64,000 nt of DNA from an uncultured Collinsella sp. (GTDB taxonomy: Bacteria > Actinomycetota > Coriobacteriia > Coriobacteriales > Coriobacteriaceae): NCBI GenBank assembly GCA_900548265.1, contig URKG01000008.1, forward strand, positions 17,716-81,715. The letters are read 5' to 3'. The notes beneath the pieces are model-generated. The model saw only the letters and a program-made list of their open reading frames with translations, did no database searches and had not been told where the DNA came from. Of the stretch, positions 1 through 8,606 are shown piece by piece. Position 1 is the first letter of the stretch, and every line of letters begins with the position of its first letter. A program made the position numbers and the translations under genes.

Positions 1-98
1 TTTACTGTGGGGCATTCTCGCACGAAACGTTCAACCTATTTGCCCAGAGCGCATGTTGGTTTGGTGAGCGGCTCTAGTAGTCGGTGAAAGTGAGGGGG

Positions 99-545
99 TT
101 ATTGGACTGCGACGAACTTCTTTGGCCTGCCGGCGTGGCGTTCTTGGGCGGCGTAGCGCTCGATGCTGTCTATCGTTATCATCCGACGGCCGTCGACAAG
201 TTCAACATCGAGCTTTCCGGCTTTGACCAGCGCGGTAATCCGCGGAGCGGAGACTTTGAGGTCCAGCGCTGCGTCTTTAAATGTTCGGCACGCCGCTTCC
301 CGAGCGTCCTCGTGGTCGATTTCGACTGAAAGGGCCACGACCTCGGCCGAGCGTTCGTACCCTGCCGGAGTCAAACCGTTGTTGAGGTCGTCGGCCAAAA
401 ACGCCATCAGTGCCTCGGTGGCATGGGCAATCGCTTCTTCGCGCGTATCGCCATCGGCAAAGGCGCCGGGGATCTGCGGGAAACTGGCGCAGTAACCGTC
501 GTCTTCTTTTATGAGAACGCAGTCATAGGTAAATCGCTGCCTCAT
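99..545 (-). CDS. hicB: HicB-family antitoxin
   Basis: Antitoxin of a HicAB toxin-antitoxin pair, which neutralises HicA and represses the operon. The first half has the HicB partial RNase-H-like fold pattern (YDCVLIKEDDGYCASFPQIPG, then a GDTREEAIAHATEAL helix). The second half (from about residue 85) reads as a helix-turn-helix DNA-binding segment (LKVSAPRITALVKAGKL). The start at 545 is preferred because GGAGG lies just before it; an upstream in-frame start would overlap hicA. It begins 11 bases after hicA ends, so the two are co-transcribed. Function rests on family resemblance plus the hicA neighbour. Confidence 0.85.
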   Translation of the reverse strand: MRQRFTYDCVLIKEDDGYCASFPQIPGAFADGDTREEAIAHATEALMAFLADDLNNGLTPAGYERSAEVVALSVEIDHEDAREAACRTFKDAALDLKVSAPRITALVKAGKLDVELVDGRRMITIDSIERYAAQERHAGRPKKFVAVQ

Positions 546-556
546 TTTGCCTCCAA

Positions 557-742
557 CTACCATTCAGCTTGGCGACGAATACTTGCCCACGTGCCCTTCT
601 TTGGTCGATCACCACCAGAGCCGTTCACGGTGACAACACGGTCACCAGAAACATACTTAGCATGACTACCGACTTGCGCGACCTTCACGAATCCATCGTG
701 CTTGAGTAGGGCAATGATTTCCCGAAAGGTAGGAGGTTGCAT
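557..742 (-). CDS. hicA: HicA-family mRNA interferase toxin
   Basis: Small basic protein of 61 residues with the HicA double-stranded-RNA-binding-like fold pattern: an N-terminal FREIIALLKHDGF helix, then GSHAKY carrying the catalytic-type His, then VVTVNG and a KKGT segment. HicA toxins cleave mRNA in the cell and are held inactive by HicB. Gene order is toxin first, antitoxin second, as usual for hicAB. AAAGAGG sits about 9 bases before the ATG. A palindrome overlapping the -10 element lies just upstream, fitting autoregulation by HicB. Confidence 0.87.
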   Translation of the reverse strand: MQPPTFREIIALLKHDGFVKVAQVGSHAKYVSGDRVVTVNGSGGDRPKKGTWASIRRQAEW

Positions 743-767
743 GGGCCGACCTCTTTCAGCCGTCCTA

Positions 768-796
768 ATTATAAACTACTTTATAATTTTTGCTAA
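768..796 (-). promoter_or_regulatory. hicAB promoter with palindromic operator
   Basis: On the minus strand a TTAGCA -35 and a perfect TATAAT -10 are separated by 17 bases. The -10 lies inside a perfect inverted repeat at 768-787 (ATTATAAA, 4-base spacer, TTTATAAT). This is a natural binding site for the DNA-binding half of HicB. Promoter elements are read directly; operator function is inferred. Confidence 0.65.
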
Positions 797-810
797 CCAG
801 TTAATAAATA

Positions 811-2061
811 TTACTGGCGCTGTTTGGGCTCGGTGACGATGGCTCGAACGATGCGGGGACGATCGGTGAGGTCGTGGACGATACGCACGTCCGAAAGGCC
901 TGCCTGGCGACAGAGCTCGGCCGCGGCATCGAGGGCACCCTCGTAGAGCTCGCAGGCAAACAGGCCGCCGGCACGCAGCATGTAGGGCGCCGCGTTGAGC
1001 AGGCGGCGGAAGATATCGAGGCCGTCGGCGCCGCCCTCAAGCGCCAGGTCGGGCTCGAAGTCCTTGACCTCATGCGGCAGTGAGCGCATGACGTCGGTCG
1101 GAATGTAGGGCGGATTGGAGACAAGCACGTCGAAGGTGCCCCACTCTTCGCGGGGAATAGAACTCACCAGGTTGGTGAGACTAAAGGCGACCTCGTCGGA
1201 CGTGAGGCCAAGCGCATCGCGGTTTTTGGTGGCCAAATCGATAGCGCGCGGCTCGATATCGGTGTCGGTGCAGGTAATGTGGCCGCGGCGCTCCCAGGCA
1301 AGGGAGAGCGAAATGCAGCCCGTGCCGCAGCCGACCTCGAGAACGCGGGCGATGCGGGGCTCGGCTGGGGCAGGCGAAGCGGCATCCTGAGCTGAAGCCG
1401 TCTCCTGGTCGGCACCCTCGATGGCGATGCCGTATTCGTCGAGCTCGGGCTCGGCGGCTTCCGCGGCTTCGGCTTCTGCTGCCTGCGCGGCGGCTTCCTC
1501 GGCCTCGCGGTCGGCCAGCTCCTCGGCATAGGCGCGGCTGCCGAGCACGTCGCTACCCAGCGCAGCCTCATCGGCGGCCGTCAGGTTGGCGGCACGGCGC
1601 TCGGCGGCCGCGCGTTCGTCAGCCAGCGCCGCCTCGGCTTTGCGGGCCTGCTCGACCTCATCGTTCCAGGGCAGCTCAACGCGCTGACGGGCGGCAGCCT
1701 CGGGGCTCAGCACCTCGGCATCCAGATAATTGAGGACTTCCTCGACGAGCATCTCGGTCTCGGGACGCGGAATGAGCACGCCGGGGGCGCACGCGACGTC
1801 GATCATGCGAAACTGCGTGCTGCCGGTGATGTACTGCAGCGGTTCACCTTTAGCGCGACGAACAACGGCCGCGTGCATGGTCTCGAGCTGAGCCGCGTTA
1901 AGCGTCTCGTCCATGCGCATATATAGGTCAATGCGCGCCAGGCCCGTGGCGGCGCACAGCAGCCACTCGGCAGAAAGACGGGGGTGCTCCTCGCCGCGCT
2001 CGGCCAGGTACTCCTTGGTCCACTCGAGACAACGCTTGATGGTCCAAATCTCGTTTGCCAT
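811..2061 (-). CDS. prmC: Peptide chain release factor N5-glutamine methyltransferase with long insertion
   Basis: PrmC methylates the glutamine of the GGQ motif in release factors RF1/RF2. Visible parts are the N-terminal helical domain with IPRPETE (residues 97-103), the SAM-binding loop LEVGCGTGC (241-249) and the catalytic NPPYI (316-320). It is 416 residues, against about 280 for the family. The excess is a stretch at about 114-236 of Ala/Glu-rich, low-complexity sequence between the N-terminal domain and the SAM fold, where other PrmC proteins have a linker of about a dozen residues. The start at 2061 is preceded by GGGGAGG. prfA lies upstream on the same strand, the usual pairing, but 672 bp away. 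Confidence 0.92.
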   Translation of the reverse strand: MANEIWTIKRCLEWTKEYLAERGEEHPRLSAEWLLCAATGLARIDLYMRMDETLNAAQLETMHAAVVRRAKGEPLQYITGSTQFRMIDVACAPGVLIPRPETEMLVEEVLNYLDAEVLSPEAAARQRVELPWNDEVEQARKAEAALADERAAAERRAANLTAADEAALGSDVLGSRAYAEELADREAEEAAAQAAEAEAAEAAEPELDEYGIAIEGADQETASAQDAASPAPAEPRIARVLEVGCGTGCISLSLAWERRGHITCTDTDIEPRAIDLATKNRDALGLTSDEVAFSLTNLVSSIPREEWGTFDVLVSNPPYIPTDVMRSLPHEVKDFEPDLALEGGADGLDIFRRLLNAAPYMLRAGGLFACELYEGALDAAAELCRQAGLSDVRIVHDLTDRPRIVRAIVTEPKQRQ

Positions 2062-2109
2062 GGGGCCCTCCCCTCTTAAGCGCCGGACGGCGCGCGAATG
2101 TCGGAGCAG

Positions 2110-2136
2110 ATTGTACGCGAGGCCAGCGCTTGGCAA
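2110..2136 (-). promoter_or_regulatory. Putative prmC promoter
   Basis: Minus-strand TTGCCA (-35) and TACAAT (-10), spaced 15 bases, lie about 50 bases before the prmC start. Because 672 bp and a terminator-like hairpin separate prfA from prmC, prmC probably needs its own promoter. The spacing is shorter than ideal, so this is tentative. Confidence 0.4.
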
Positions 2137-2454
2137 GGGACGATTGAAGGCGATTATCGAGAATCAGCCCAGATTTTTGCACCGAGCTCGCTCAAAGTGT
2201 TCATTCGCCGACGTCTAGATTTGCATTCGTCAAGCTTTTGGCAAGGTTGCCCCAAAACTAACCAATATCTAACCAAGAACTTGCCAAATCACTTGACGCG
2301 CGACGCATCAAAAATCGCCCCGCGACTTCTTGAACGATTTTTCGAGCAATATTATCAATAGCAGATGAAGGCTGTTAATTACTTTGAGCAGGTAGGCAGC
2401 TTAATTTCTAACAAAGCAGATTAAATAAACTCGAAAAGTAATTTACCCAACCTA
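2137..2454. other. AT-rich intergenic stretch with no recognised gene
   Basis: Between the prmC promoter and the repeat block after prfA. It is clearly more AT-rich than its surroundings. It contains short direct repeats of the type CTAACCAA (near 2258-2275). No coding pattern, RNA gene or strong hairpin was seen. Confidence 0.4.
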
Positions 2455-2482
2455 GTCATTTAAGAACGTCCCCAATGACTAA
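2455..2482. repeat. Family Q repeat, partial copy
   Basis: A short inverted repeat (TAGTCATT ... AATGACTA) enclosing AAGAACGTCCCC. This is a degenerate version of the longer palindromes at 8550-8605 and 15601-15660. A further fragment (GTCCCCAATGACT) follows near 2521. All three Q copies lie beside a family C element. Confidence 0.5.
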
Positions 2483-2561
2483 AATGCCATCACAGCCGAC
2501 TGAATAAAATATCAAGGCAATGTCCCCAATGACTCCCTACGGATCATTTGACAACCAAGAA

Positions 2562-2733
2562 AACGCCGATGTTTTGGCAATGCCAGCGAGCGACGTCCAG
2601 AGCGAACAAGTTGGCATGAAAAAGGCAAGGCATAGACCTTCTGGTCATGCCTTGCCTTTTGAATGACAAATTGTCGCTCTGGGCGGCGCGCAGCGTCGAG
2701 CCGTTACGCGGTTTGGCAAAACCGCGTAACCCA
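2562..2733 (-). repeat. Family C structured 3' element, copy 1 (after prfA)
   Basis: Read on the minus strand it begins at the prfA stop codon. First comes a hairpin with 12-base arms (GTTACGCGGTTT / AAACCGCGTAAC). Then a larger foldback follows: an outer stem around CCAGAGCGA/TCGCTCTGG and an inner stem AAAAGGCAAGGCAT / ATGCCTTGCCTTTT, capped by GACC-AGAA-GGTC. Related elements at 8607, 15754 and 20246 keep the cap but change the stems in a complementary way. Probably acts as a transcript 3' structure or terminator (inference). Confidence 0.65.
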
Positions 2734-3801
2734 CTACACAGCCTGTGCCAGCTTCTCGGCACGCTCGGCGGCGGCGAGCGCCTCGATGACGGTGCCGAGC
2801 TGATCGCCCAGAAGGACGCCGTTGTAGGTGGAGTTGAAGCCGATGCGGTGATCGGTCACGCGGTCCTGGGGCTGGTTGTAGGTGCGGATCTTCTCGGAAC
2901 GGTTACCGTGGCCGATCTGGCTCTGGCGCTCGGCACCGAGCTCTGCCTGCTGCTTCTCGAGTTCCATCTCGTACAGACGGGCGCGCAGCATCTGCATGCA
3001 GACCTCGCGGTTCTGGATCTGGGAACGCTGCTCCTGCGACTGCACCACGGTGTTGGTGGGCAGGTGGGTGATGCGCACGGCGGAGTAGGTGGTGTTAACG
3101 CACTGACCGCCAGGGCCGGAGGCGCAGTAGGTGTCGATGCGCAGGTCAGACTGGTTGATCTGGACGTCGATTTCCTCGGCCTCGGGAAGCACGGCGACGG
3201 TAGCCGTTGAAGTCTGGATGCGGCCCTGGGACTCGGTCTTGGGGACGCGCTGGACACGGTGCACGCCGGACTCGTACTTCATAACGGAGTAGACGCGGTC
3301 GCCCTCGACCTTGAACTCGATGGACTTAAAGCCGCCGGCCTCGCTGGGGCTGGAATCGAGCACGGTGGTCTTCCAGCCGCGCGACTCGCAGAAGCGCTGG
3401 TACATCTTGTACAGGTCGCCGGCAAAGATGGCCGCCTCGTCGCCACCGGCGGCGGAGCGAATCTCGACGATGGTGTTCTTGTCGTCGTTGGGGTCGCTCG
3501 GGATGAGCATGTACTTGATGTCTTCCTCGAGCTGGGGGAGCTTGGCCTCGTTTTCGGAGATGTCCATCTGGAGCATCTCCTTCTCATCGGCATCGGTGGT
3601 ATCGTGCAGCATTTCCTTGGCCGCCTCGATGTCATCGAGCGCGCCGATGTACTCGCGCGAGGCGGCAATGAGGTCAGACTGGTGCGCGTACTCCTTGTTG
3701 AGACGCGTGAACTCCTTAATATCGGAGGCGACGGCCGGGTCGGAGAGCTTCTTCTCGAGCTCCTCGTAGGCCTTGATGATCTTTTCGAGCTTGTCGCGCA
3801 T
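2734..3801 (-). CDS. prfA: Peptide chain release factor 1
   Basis: RF1 recognises UAA and UAG stop codons in the ribosomal A site and triggers peptide release. At 355 residues it has normal length. It carries the codon-recognition PxT motif (RVPKTES) that separates RF1 from RF2 (SPF), and the peptidyl-tRNA hydrolysis motif GPGGQCVN near residue 230, followed by the conserved HLPT segment and an NR-rich tail. The GGQ glutamine is the substrate of PrmC, encoded downstream. AGGAG precedes the ATG. The 249 bp upstream contain no recognisable gene. Confidence 0.97.
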   Translation of the reverse strand: MRDKLEKIIKAYEELEKKLSDPAVASDIKEFTRLNKEYAHQSDLIAASREYIGALDDIEAAKEMLHDTTDADEKEMLQMDISENEAKLPQLEEDIKYMLIPSDPNDDKNTIVEIRSAAGGDEAAIFAGDLYKMYQRFCESRGWKTTVLDSSPSEAGGFKSIEFKVEGDRVYSVMKYESGVHRVQRVPKTESQGRIQTSTATVAVLPEAEEIDVQINQSDLRIDTYCASGPGGQCVNTTYSAVRITHLPTNTVVQSQEQRSQIQNREVCMQMLRARLYEMELEKQQAELGAERQSQIGHGNRSEKIRTYNQPQDRVTDHRIGFNSTYNGVLLGDQLGTVIEALAAAERAEKLAQAV

Positions 3802-4050
3802 GGCGGGACTCCTTTATATGCGTGAAGGTGAAAATCGGCAGAGTTGATGGGGCGCACGGCGCCACTGCGGGGGTAAGCCCGGCTAGAACATGTCGATCTT
3901 CAGATACATGCGCATCCCTTCGCGTATGGGGTACATAGTTGCGGTCTAACCCATACATGATAGCGTGCGCAGGCAAACCTGCATATAACCCGCACGGAAT
4001 GATTGGTGCAAACAAACCTGACCCCATTGCACCAAGGGCTTGCTTTTTGG

Positions 4051-5466
4051 CTAGAGCGTTTGGAGTAGAGCGACGAGGAAGCGAATGCCCTGGAGGTAGG
4101 CGCGGCGGGTGATGCGCTCGTTGGTGCCATGGACGCCGCGATCACACTCGTCGTCATCAACCACAAAGGCCGAGAAGCGAATGCACTCAGGGCAAATGTG
4201 TTGGTAGTTGGCGGCGTCGGTCGCACCGATCACGGTCGAGGGCACAATTGCCACTGGCTCGAATGATCCGTTTTCCTCCGTCCCCTTTGGATCACGGAAA
4301 TAGCGGGCGGCGATGGAGCGAACCGCCTCGAGACCGGGACCACCGATGCGCGGGGACGGCGAGGGTTCGGAGCTGCCGGGGCCCAGCTCCACTTCGACAC
4401 GACCGGCAAGGTCCGCCCCGGCAACCGCATCACGGCATCGCGCCACAACGTCGGCCACGCTCGTGCCCTCGAGCATGCGGAAGTTGATATTAGCCCACAT
4501 ATCCTGCGGCATTACGTTGGCGCCGGTGCTGCCGCCCTCGATCTGCGTGGGCGCGCAGGTGGTCGTCACGAGCGGGTAGAGCTTCTTGCTGGCGAGGCAC
4601 TCGCGCACGATGGTGTCCTTGTTGGAGGCAATCTCGTCGGCCGTGTAGAGCCCCAACTCGACGAGCTGGGCGGCAAGCAAGTCGGTCACGCGCGTCGGCC
4701 ACTCGATATCGCAGATTGCGGTGATGGCGCGGCTGAGCACCTCGAGCGACGTACCGCCGTAGGGGTTAGAAGAATGTCCACCCTCACTCTTCGTCTTGAG
4801 CACGATATCGGCATAGCCCTTCTCCGCGAGGTCGGCGTGCATGAGCCAACCCTCGCCCGCGCTGTACTCGGCAGCCGGAACGATGCGGTAGTCGCCCTCG
4901 TCGATCAGGTACTCAAGCTCAATGCCGCGCTCCTCGAGCGCGCGGCCAATGGTGCCTGCACCGTACTGCGCGGTTTCCTCGTCCTGGCCAAAGGCCAGGA
5001 GCAGCGTGCGCTCGTGCTGCCAACCGTGCGCCAGCGCATACTCGACAGCCTCGAGAATGCCTGCGACCTGGTCCTTCATGTCGATCGCGCCGCGGCCCCA
5101 GATGTAGGTGTCGTCCACGCGCCCGCTAAAGGGGGCATGCGTCCAGTCAGCCTCGGTGCCGGGTACCACGGGAACCACGTCCATGTGGCCCATGAGCATA
5201 ATGGGCTTGAGGGCAGGGTCGGAACCGCCAAGCGTCACCAATAGCGAATGGTCGATAAGCTCGACCTTACCCGCCGTAAATACGTGCGGCCAAGCCTGCT
5301 GCATATACGCGCGCAGGTCGTCGAACGGCTGCCAGTCCACCGCCTCGGCATCCATACTCGAGATGGTCGGAAACGACAGCACGCGACCCAAGCGCTCGCA
5401 CGCGCCAGCCTCGTCTATATCGGCAAAATCATCCTCATGCGCAAAGAAGCGCCAAACCTCGGCCAT
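4051..5466 (-). CDS. M20-family metallopeptidase
   Basis: Zinc-dependent amino- or carboxypeptidase/deacylase of the M20 family, cytosolic, 471 residues. Metal-site motifs are visible in order: MGHMDVVPV (His and Asp ligands), GRGAIDMKD (bridging Asp) and GQDEE (catalytic Glu pair). A lid/dimerisation domain with GGHSSNPYGG follows, then a C-terminal His ligand region. The pattern is closest to the carboxypeptidase S / dipeptidase branch. The start at 5466 has AAAGGA upstream. It is the last gene after the amino-acid ABC importer on the same strand, 72 bp away, suggesting that imported peptides or N-acylated amino acids are hydrolysed. The exact substrate is not determinable. Confidence 0.88.
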   Translation of the reverse strand: MAEVWRFFAHEDDFADIDEAGACERLGRVLSFPTISSMDAEAVDWQPFDDLRAYMQQAWPHVFTAGKVELIDHSLLVTLGGSDPALKPIMLMGHMDVVPVVPGTEADWTHAPFSGRVDDTYIWGRGAIDMKDQVAGILEAVEYALAHGWQHERTLLLAFGQDEETAQYGAGTIGRALEERGIELEYLIDEGDYRIVPAAEYSAGEGWLMHADLAEKGYADIVLKTKSEGGHSSNPYGGTSLEVLSRAITAICDIEWPTRVTDLLAAQLVELGLYTADEIASNKDTIVRECLASKKLYPLVTTTCAPTQIEGGSTGANVMPQDMWANINFRMLEGTSVADVVARCRDAVAGADLAGRVEVELGPGSSEPSPSPRIGGPGLEAVRSIAARYFRDPKGTEENGSFEPVAIVPSTVIGATDAANYQHICPECIRFSAFVVDDDECDRGVHGTNERITRRAYLQGIRFLVALLQTL

Positions 5467-5538
5467 GACATCCTTTCGATTGTGATGACGAGGGCCGCCC
5501 CACCGGAGCGGCCCTGCCACATAAGCGTTTGCGGTCGG

Positions 5539-6324
5539 TTATTTGTCCTCGAGATAACGCGAGAGGAACTCGCGAGTGCGCTGGTGCTTGGGGTTGCCGA
5601 AGAGCTCGGCCGGCGCGGCGTCCTCGAGCACCACGCCCTTGTCCATAAAGACCACGCGGTCGGACACCGTGCGGGCAAAAGCCATCTCGTGCGTGACGAC
5701 GACCATGGTCATGCCTGCGGCAGCGAGCTTGCGCATGACCTCGAGCACTTCTCCCACGATCTCGGGGTCGAGCGCGGAGGTCGGCTCGTCGAACAGCATG
5801 ATCTGCGGATTCATGCACAGGGCACGAGCGATGGCCACGCGCTGTTTTTGACCACCGGACAGGCGGCCCACGGCGGCGTGCACGAACTTCTCGAGTCCCA
5901 CGCTGGTCAGGTGCTCCATCGCGGCCTTCTCGGCCTCGGCCTTGCTCATCTTTTTGAGCGTGACGGGCGCGAGCGTGCAGTTGTCGAGCACATCCATGTT
6001 GTTGAACAAGTTAAAGCCCTGGAACACCATGCCGATGTCCTCGCGGAGTTTATTGATATTGCAGCGCTCGGCCGTAAGGTCCTGGCCGTGGAACCAGATG
6101 TGGCCCGCGTCCGGGGTCTCGAGCAGATTGAGGCAGCGCAGGAAGGTCGACTTGCCCGAGCCCGAGGCGCCGATAATGGTGACGACCTCGCCGGGGTTAA
6201 CGGACAGGTCGATGCCCTTGAGTACCTCGAGCGAGCCGAAGCTCTTGCGCAGGCCCTCGACGCGGATGAGCGGCTCATTGGTCTGTGCGGCGGCCGCAAC
6301 GCCGGTAGTGGCGGTATCTGCCAT
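5539..6324 (-). CDS. Polar amino-acid ABC transporter ATP-binding protein
   Basis: GlnQ/HisP-type ATPase of 261 residues that energises amino-acid import. It has Walker A (GASGSGKST), Q-loop (MVFQGFNLF), signature (LSGGQKQR), Walker B with catalytic Glu (MLFDEPTSALD) and the switch His (VVTHEM). The start at 6324 follows GAGGAG and skips a non-conserved in-frame extension. It lies 22 bp after the permease gene. The amino acid transported cannot be told from sequence. Confidence 0.94.
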   Translation of the reverse strand: MADTATTGVAAAAQTNEPLIRVEGLRKSFGSLEVLKGIDLSVNPGEVVTIIGASGSGKSTFLRCLNLLETPDAGHIWFHGQDLTAERCNINKLREDIGMVFQGFNLFNNMDVLDNCTLAPVTLKKMSKAEAEKAAMEHLTSVGLEKFVHAAVGRLSGGQKQRVAIARALCMNPQIMLFDEPTSALDPEIVGEVLEVMRKLAAAGMTMVVVTHEMAFARTVSDRVVFMDKGVVLEDAAPAELFGNPKHQRTREFLSRYLEDK

Positions 6325-6346
6325 GATGATTCTCCTCGTCTTAAGC

Positions 6347-7495
6347 CTAGTTAGAGCTGGGCAGCGTGGCCGGAGCCTCGGCACCGAGCTTTTTGCCAAA
6401 GGCTTCGAGCAGGCGGCTCGCCACGAGCGTCAGGATCAGGTAGACCACGAGCGCCACGCAGTAGACCTCCATCTGGCGGTAGTACACGCCGGCGACCGTG
6501 GTAGTAGCGTACATAAGGTCGAACACGCCGATGACCGAGAGCACCGACGAATCCTTGATGTTGATGATGAGCTCGTTGGTGAGCGCCGGAATCGCATTTT
6601 TAATGCCCTGGGGGAACACGACTTTGCGCATGGCCTGCCACTGCGACAGGCCCAGCGATCGCGCCGCCTCGGCTTGGCCGGGATCGATGGACTCGATGCC
6701 GCCGCGCAGGACCTCCATCATGTAGGCGGTGGAGTTGAGCGAGATGGTGACGAGGCCGGCGGTGAAGGTACTCCAGATCTGGTTGGCCTGGGCGGTCTCG
6801 AAGCCCATGCCGCGCAAAACGGTGAAGCCCGCGTAATAGATGAGCAGACCCTGGACCATCATGGGCGTGCCGCGCACGATGGTGGAGTAGACGGTCGCAA
6901 AGCCGCGGCCGATACTCTTAAAGAAGCGCACCAGGTCGTTATCCACGCGGTCGAACGTCTGAATACGCAGGAACACAAAGAGCAGTGCCAGGAAGAATGC
7001 GATGACAGTGCCGAAGGTCGCAAGCGCGATGGTGATCTCGATGCCGCGAATAAAGAAGTCACCGCTCTTGTAGGTCATGTAGACCAGGCTCGACAAAAAG
7101 TCGCTGGGGTTGGAATCCGAGACAATGCTCACCTGCACCAGGTCGATAAACGACATGACGCAACGGTCCACGAAAAAGACCGCCGCGATGGCGACCACGA
7201 CGTAGCTGCCTAAGCGTGCGCCACGACGGAAACGCTCGGATGCGAACGACGACTTTTCGCGATAGTCATTCCAGTGCATGAGTTTGGTGACCAGCGCCGC
7301 CGCCGACACGACGAGCCAGGCCCAAAGGATTGCCCAGAGGCAGTCTTGGAACACGCCCGTAGGCGCCAAGAAGCTCAGCGGCGTGGGGTTGCGTTGGCTA
7401 AACGCCAGGCCGAGCGCCGCGATAACGCTCGTGCCCAGGTACACATAACGGTGGTCTGCCCTGATAAAGGAGGCCAGGCGATTGATGGTTTTCAT
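6347..7495 (-). CDS. Amino-acid ABC transporter permease
   Basis: Membrane subunit of the HisM/GlnP family. At 382 residues it is longer than the usual 220-250. The extra sequence is an N-terminal part with about three membrane segments (residues about 15-120). The conserved permease domain follows and ends with the EAA motif EAARSLGLSQWQAMRKVVFPQ that docks on the ATPase. The start at 7495 has GGGAGG upstream. It lies 9 bp after the binding-protein gene. Confidence 0.93.
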   Translation of the reverse strand: MKTINRLASFIRADHRYVYLGTSVIAALGLAFSQRNPTPLSFLAPTGVFQDCLWAILWAWLVVSAAALVTKLMHWNDYREKSSFASERFRRGARLGSYVVVAIAAVFFVDRCVMSFIDLVQVSIVSDSNPSDFLSSLVYMTYKSGDFFIRGIEITIALATFGTVIAFFLALLFVFLRIQTFDRVDNDLVRFFKSIGRGFATVYSTIVRGTPMMVQGLLIYYAGFTVLRGMGFETAQANQIWSTFTAGLVTISLNSTAYMMEVLRGGIESIDPGQAEAARSLGLSQWQAMRKVVFPQGIKNAIPALTNELIINIKDSSVLSVIGVFDLMYATTTVAGVYYRQMEVYCVALVVYLILTLVASRLLEAFGKKLGAEAPATLPSSN

Positions 7496-7504
7496 GCTGC
7501 CTCC

Positions 7505-8431
7505 CTATGCCGGCTGACGGTCGAGGCACGCGTCCCACATTTGGTCGCGCTCCTCTTGGCTGATGCCCTTGAGTGTCTTGTCGATGAGCTTAAGCAGTTT
7601 GTCCGAGCCCTTGCGGCAACCGACATTTGCCGCGACCTCCTGCTTAAAGCCCTCGCCCTCGGCAAAATGGATGGGGAGGATACCGGGATTTTGGGCCATA
7701 TAGCCCTTCTCATTCTCGGTGTTGTAGGTCACGGCGTCGCACGTGCCCTGCAGCAGGTTCGAAAACACCGTGGGGACGGAGTCGACCGGGTTCTTGTGCA
7801 CAACGCCCGGGATTTCGTCGATGACGGTATCGAGCATGGTGTCCTTTTGGCCGAGCACCGTAGCGCCGCTAAAGTCGCTGAGCTTGGTCGCGTTTTGGTA
7901 GGGCGAGCCCTCTTTTACGAACAGGCCAAAGTAGCCAATGAAGTACGGATCGGAAAAGCCGACGGACTCCTCGCGCTCGGGCGTGGCGCTCATACCGGCG
8001 ATGATGAGGTCGATTTGGCCGTTGTTGAGCGAATCGATAAGACCCGAGAAGCTCTGCTTGACGGCAACGGGCTCGCCGCCGAGGGCCTTGCAGACGATCT
8101 TGGCGATCTGCACGTCGTAGCCATCGGCATAGGCGCCCTGCACGTTGTCGATGGGGATGGTGTACTCGCTGGCTTCGGAGACCTGCCAGTTGTACGGGGC
8201 GTAGGCCGCCTCCATGCCAATGCGGATCTTATCCTTGCCGATAACGGAATCGGACAGGTCGTCGCGACCGCCACCCGTCGTGGGCTGAACTACTTCCAGC
8301 GTGGAGGGGCGCTGGCAACCGGCAAGTGCGCCGACGACGACGGAAGCGCTCGCAGCGAGAGCGCTACCCAAAAAGATGCGACGGCTGCATACCGGCTGTG
8401 GATGCGCGTCGCGTTGATGGGGAGAATGCAT
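7505..8431 (-). CDS. Amino-acid ABC transporter substrate-binding lipoprotein
   Basis: Family 3 solute-binding protein (308 residues) delivering an amino acid to the adjacent permease. The N-terminus has a twin-arginine pair (SRRIFLG, Arg17-Arg18), a hydrophobic stretch and a lipobox LAGC with Cys39, so it looks like a Tat-exported lipoprotein. The periplasmic-binding fold is recognisable from IRIGMEAAYAPYNW, DLIIAGMSATPER and VGFSDPYF. The start at 8431 is chosen from the AGGGAAGG box; upstream in-frame ATGs lack one. First gene of the importer-peptidase operon. Confidence 0.93.
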   Translation of the reverse strand: MHSPHQRDAHPQPVCSRRIFLGSALAASASVVVGALAGCQRPSTLEVVQPTTGGGRDDLSDSVIGKDKIRIGMEAAYAPYNWQVSEASEYTIPIDNVQGAYADGYDVQIAKIVCKALGGEPVAVKQSFSGLIDSLNNGQIDLIIAGMSATPEREESVGFSDPYFIGYFGLFVKEGSPYQNATKLSDFSGATVLGQKDTMLDTVIDEIPGVVHKNPVDSVPTVFSNLLQGTCDAVTYNTENEKGYMAQNPGILPIHFAEGEGFKQEVAANVGCRKGSDKLLKLIDKTLKGISQEERDQMWDACLDRQPA

Positions 8432-8498
8432 AATCTGCCTTCCCTGTTGAATCGTATGCTGACGACTTAACAGGATACCGCTCAGCGCTACCTCCAGC

Positions 8499-8522
8499 AA
8501 ATGCATATATAAATGCATATAT
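8499..8522 (-). promoter_or_regulatory. Tandem 12-bp repeat upstream of importer operon
   Basis: Two exact consecutive copies of AAATGCATATAT, each containing a palindromic ATGCAT. They lie about 70-90 bp before the binding-protein start, in the promoter region. The symmetry and position suggest a regulator site for the amino-acid importer. The regulator is unknown. Confidence 0.4.
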
Positions 8523-8549
8523 ACAAGTTTACGAACTGAAAACGATTGA

Positions 8550-8605
8550 TAGTCGTTGGGGACGTTCTTAAACGACTAGTCAAACAAGAACGTCCCCAAC
8601 GACTA
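8550..8605. repeat. Family Q palindrome, copy 1
   Basis: Perfect 20-base inverted repeat arms (TAGTCGTTGGGGACGTTCTT and its complement) enclosing a 16-base centre with AACGACTAGTC. Nearly identical to 15601-15660. It lies between the importer promoter region and a family C element. Confidence 0.7.
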
Positions 8606-8606
8606 G

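Noticed and set aside
5248..8470. Long plus-strand open frames opposite the importer operon
   Set aside because: Opposite strand encodes clear ABC transporter proteins; the plus-strand translations show no family features.
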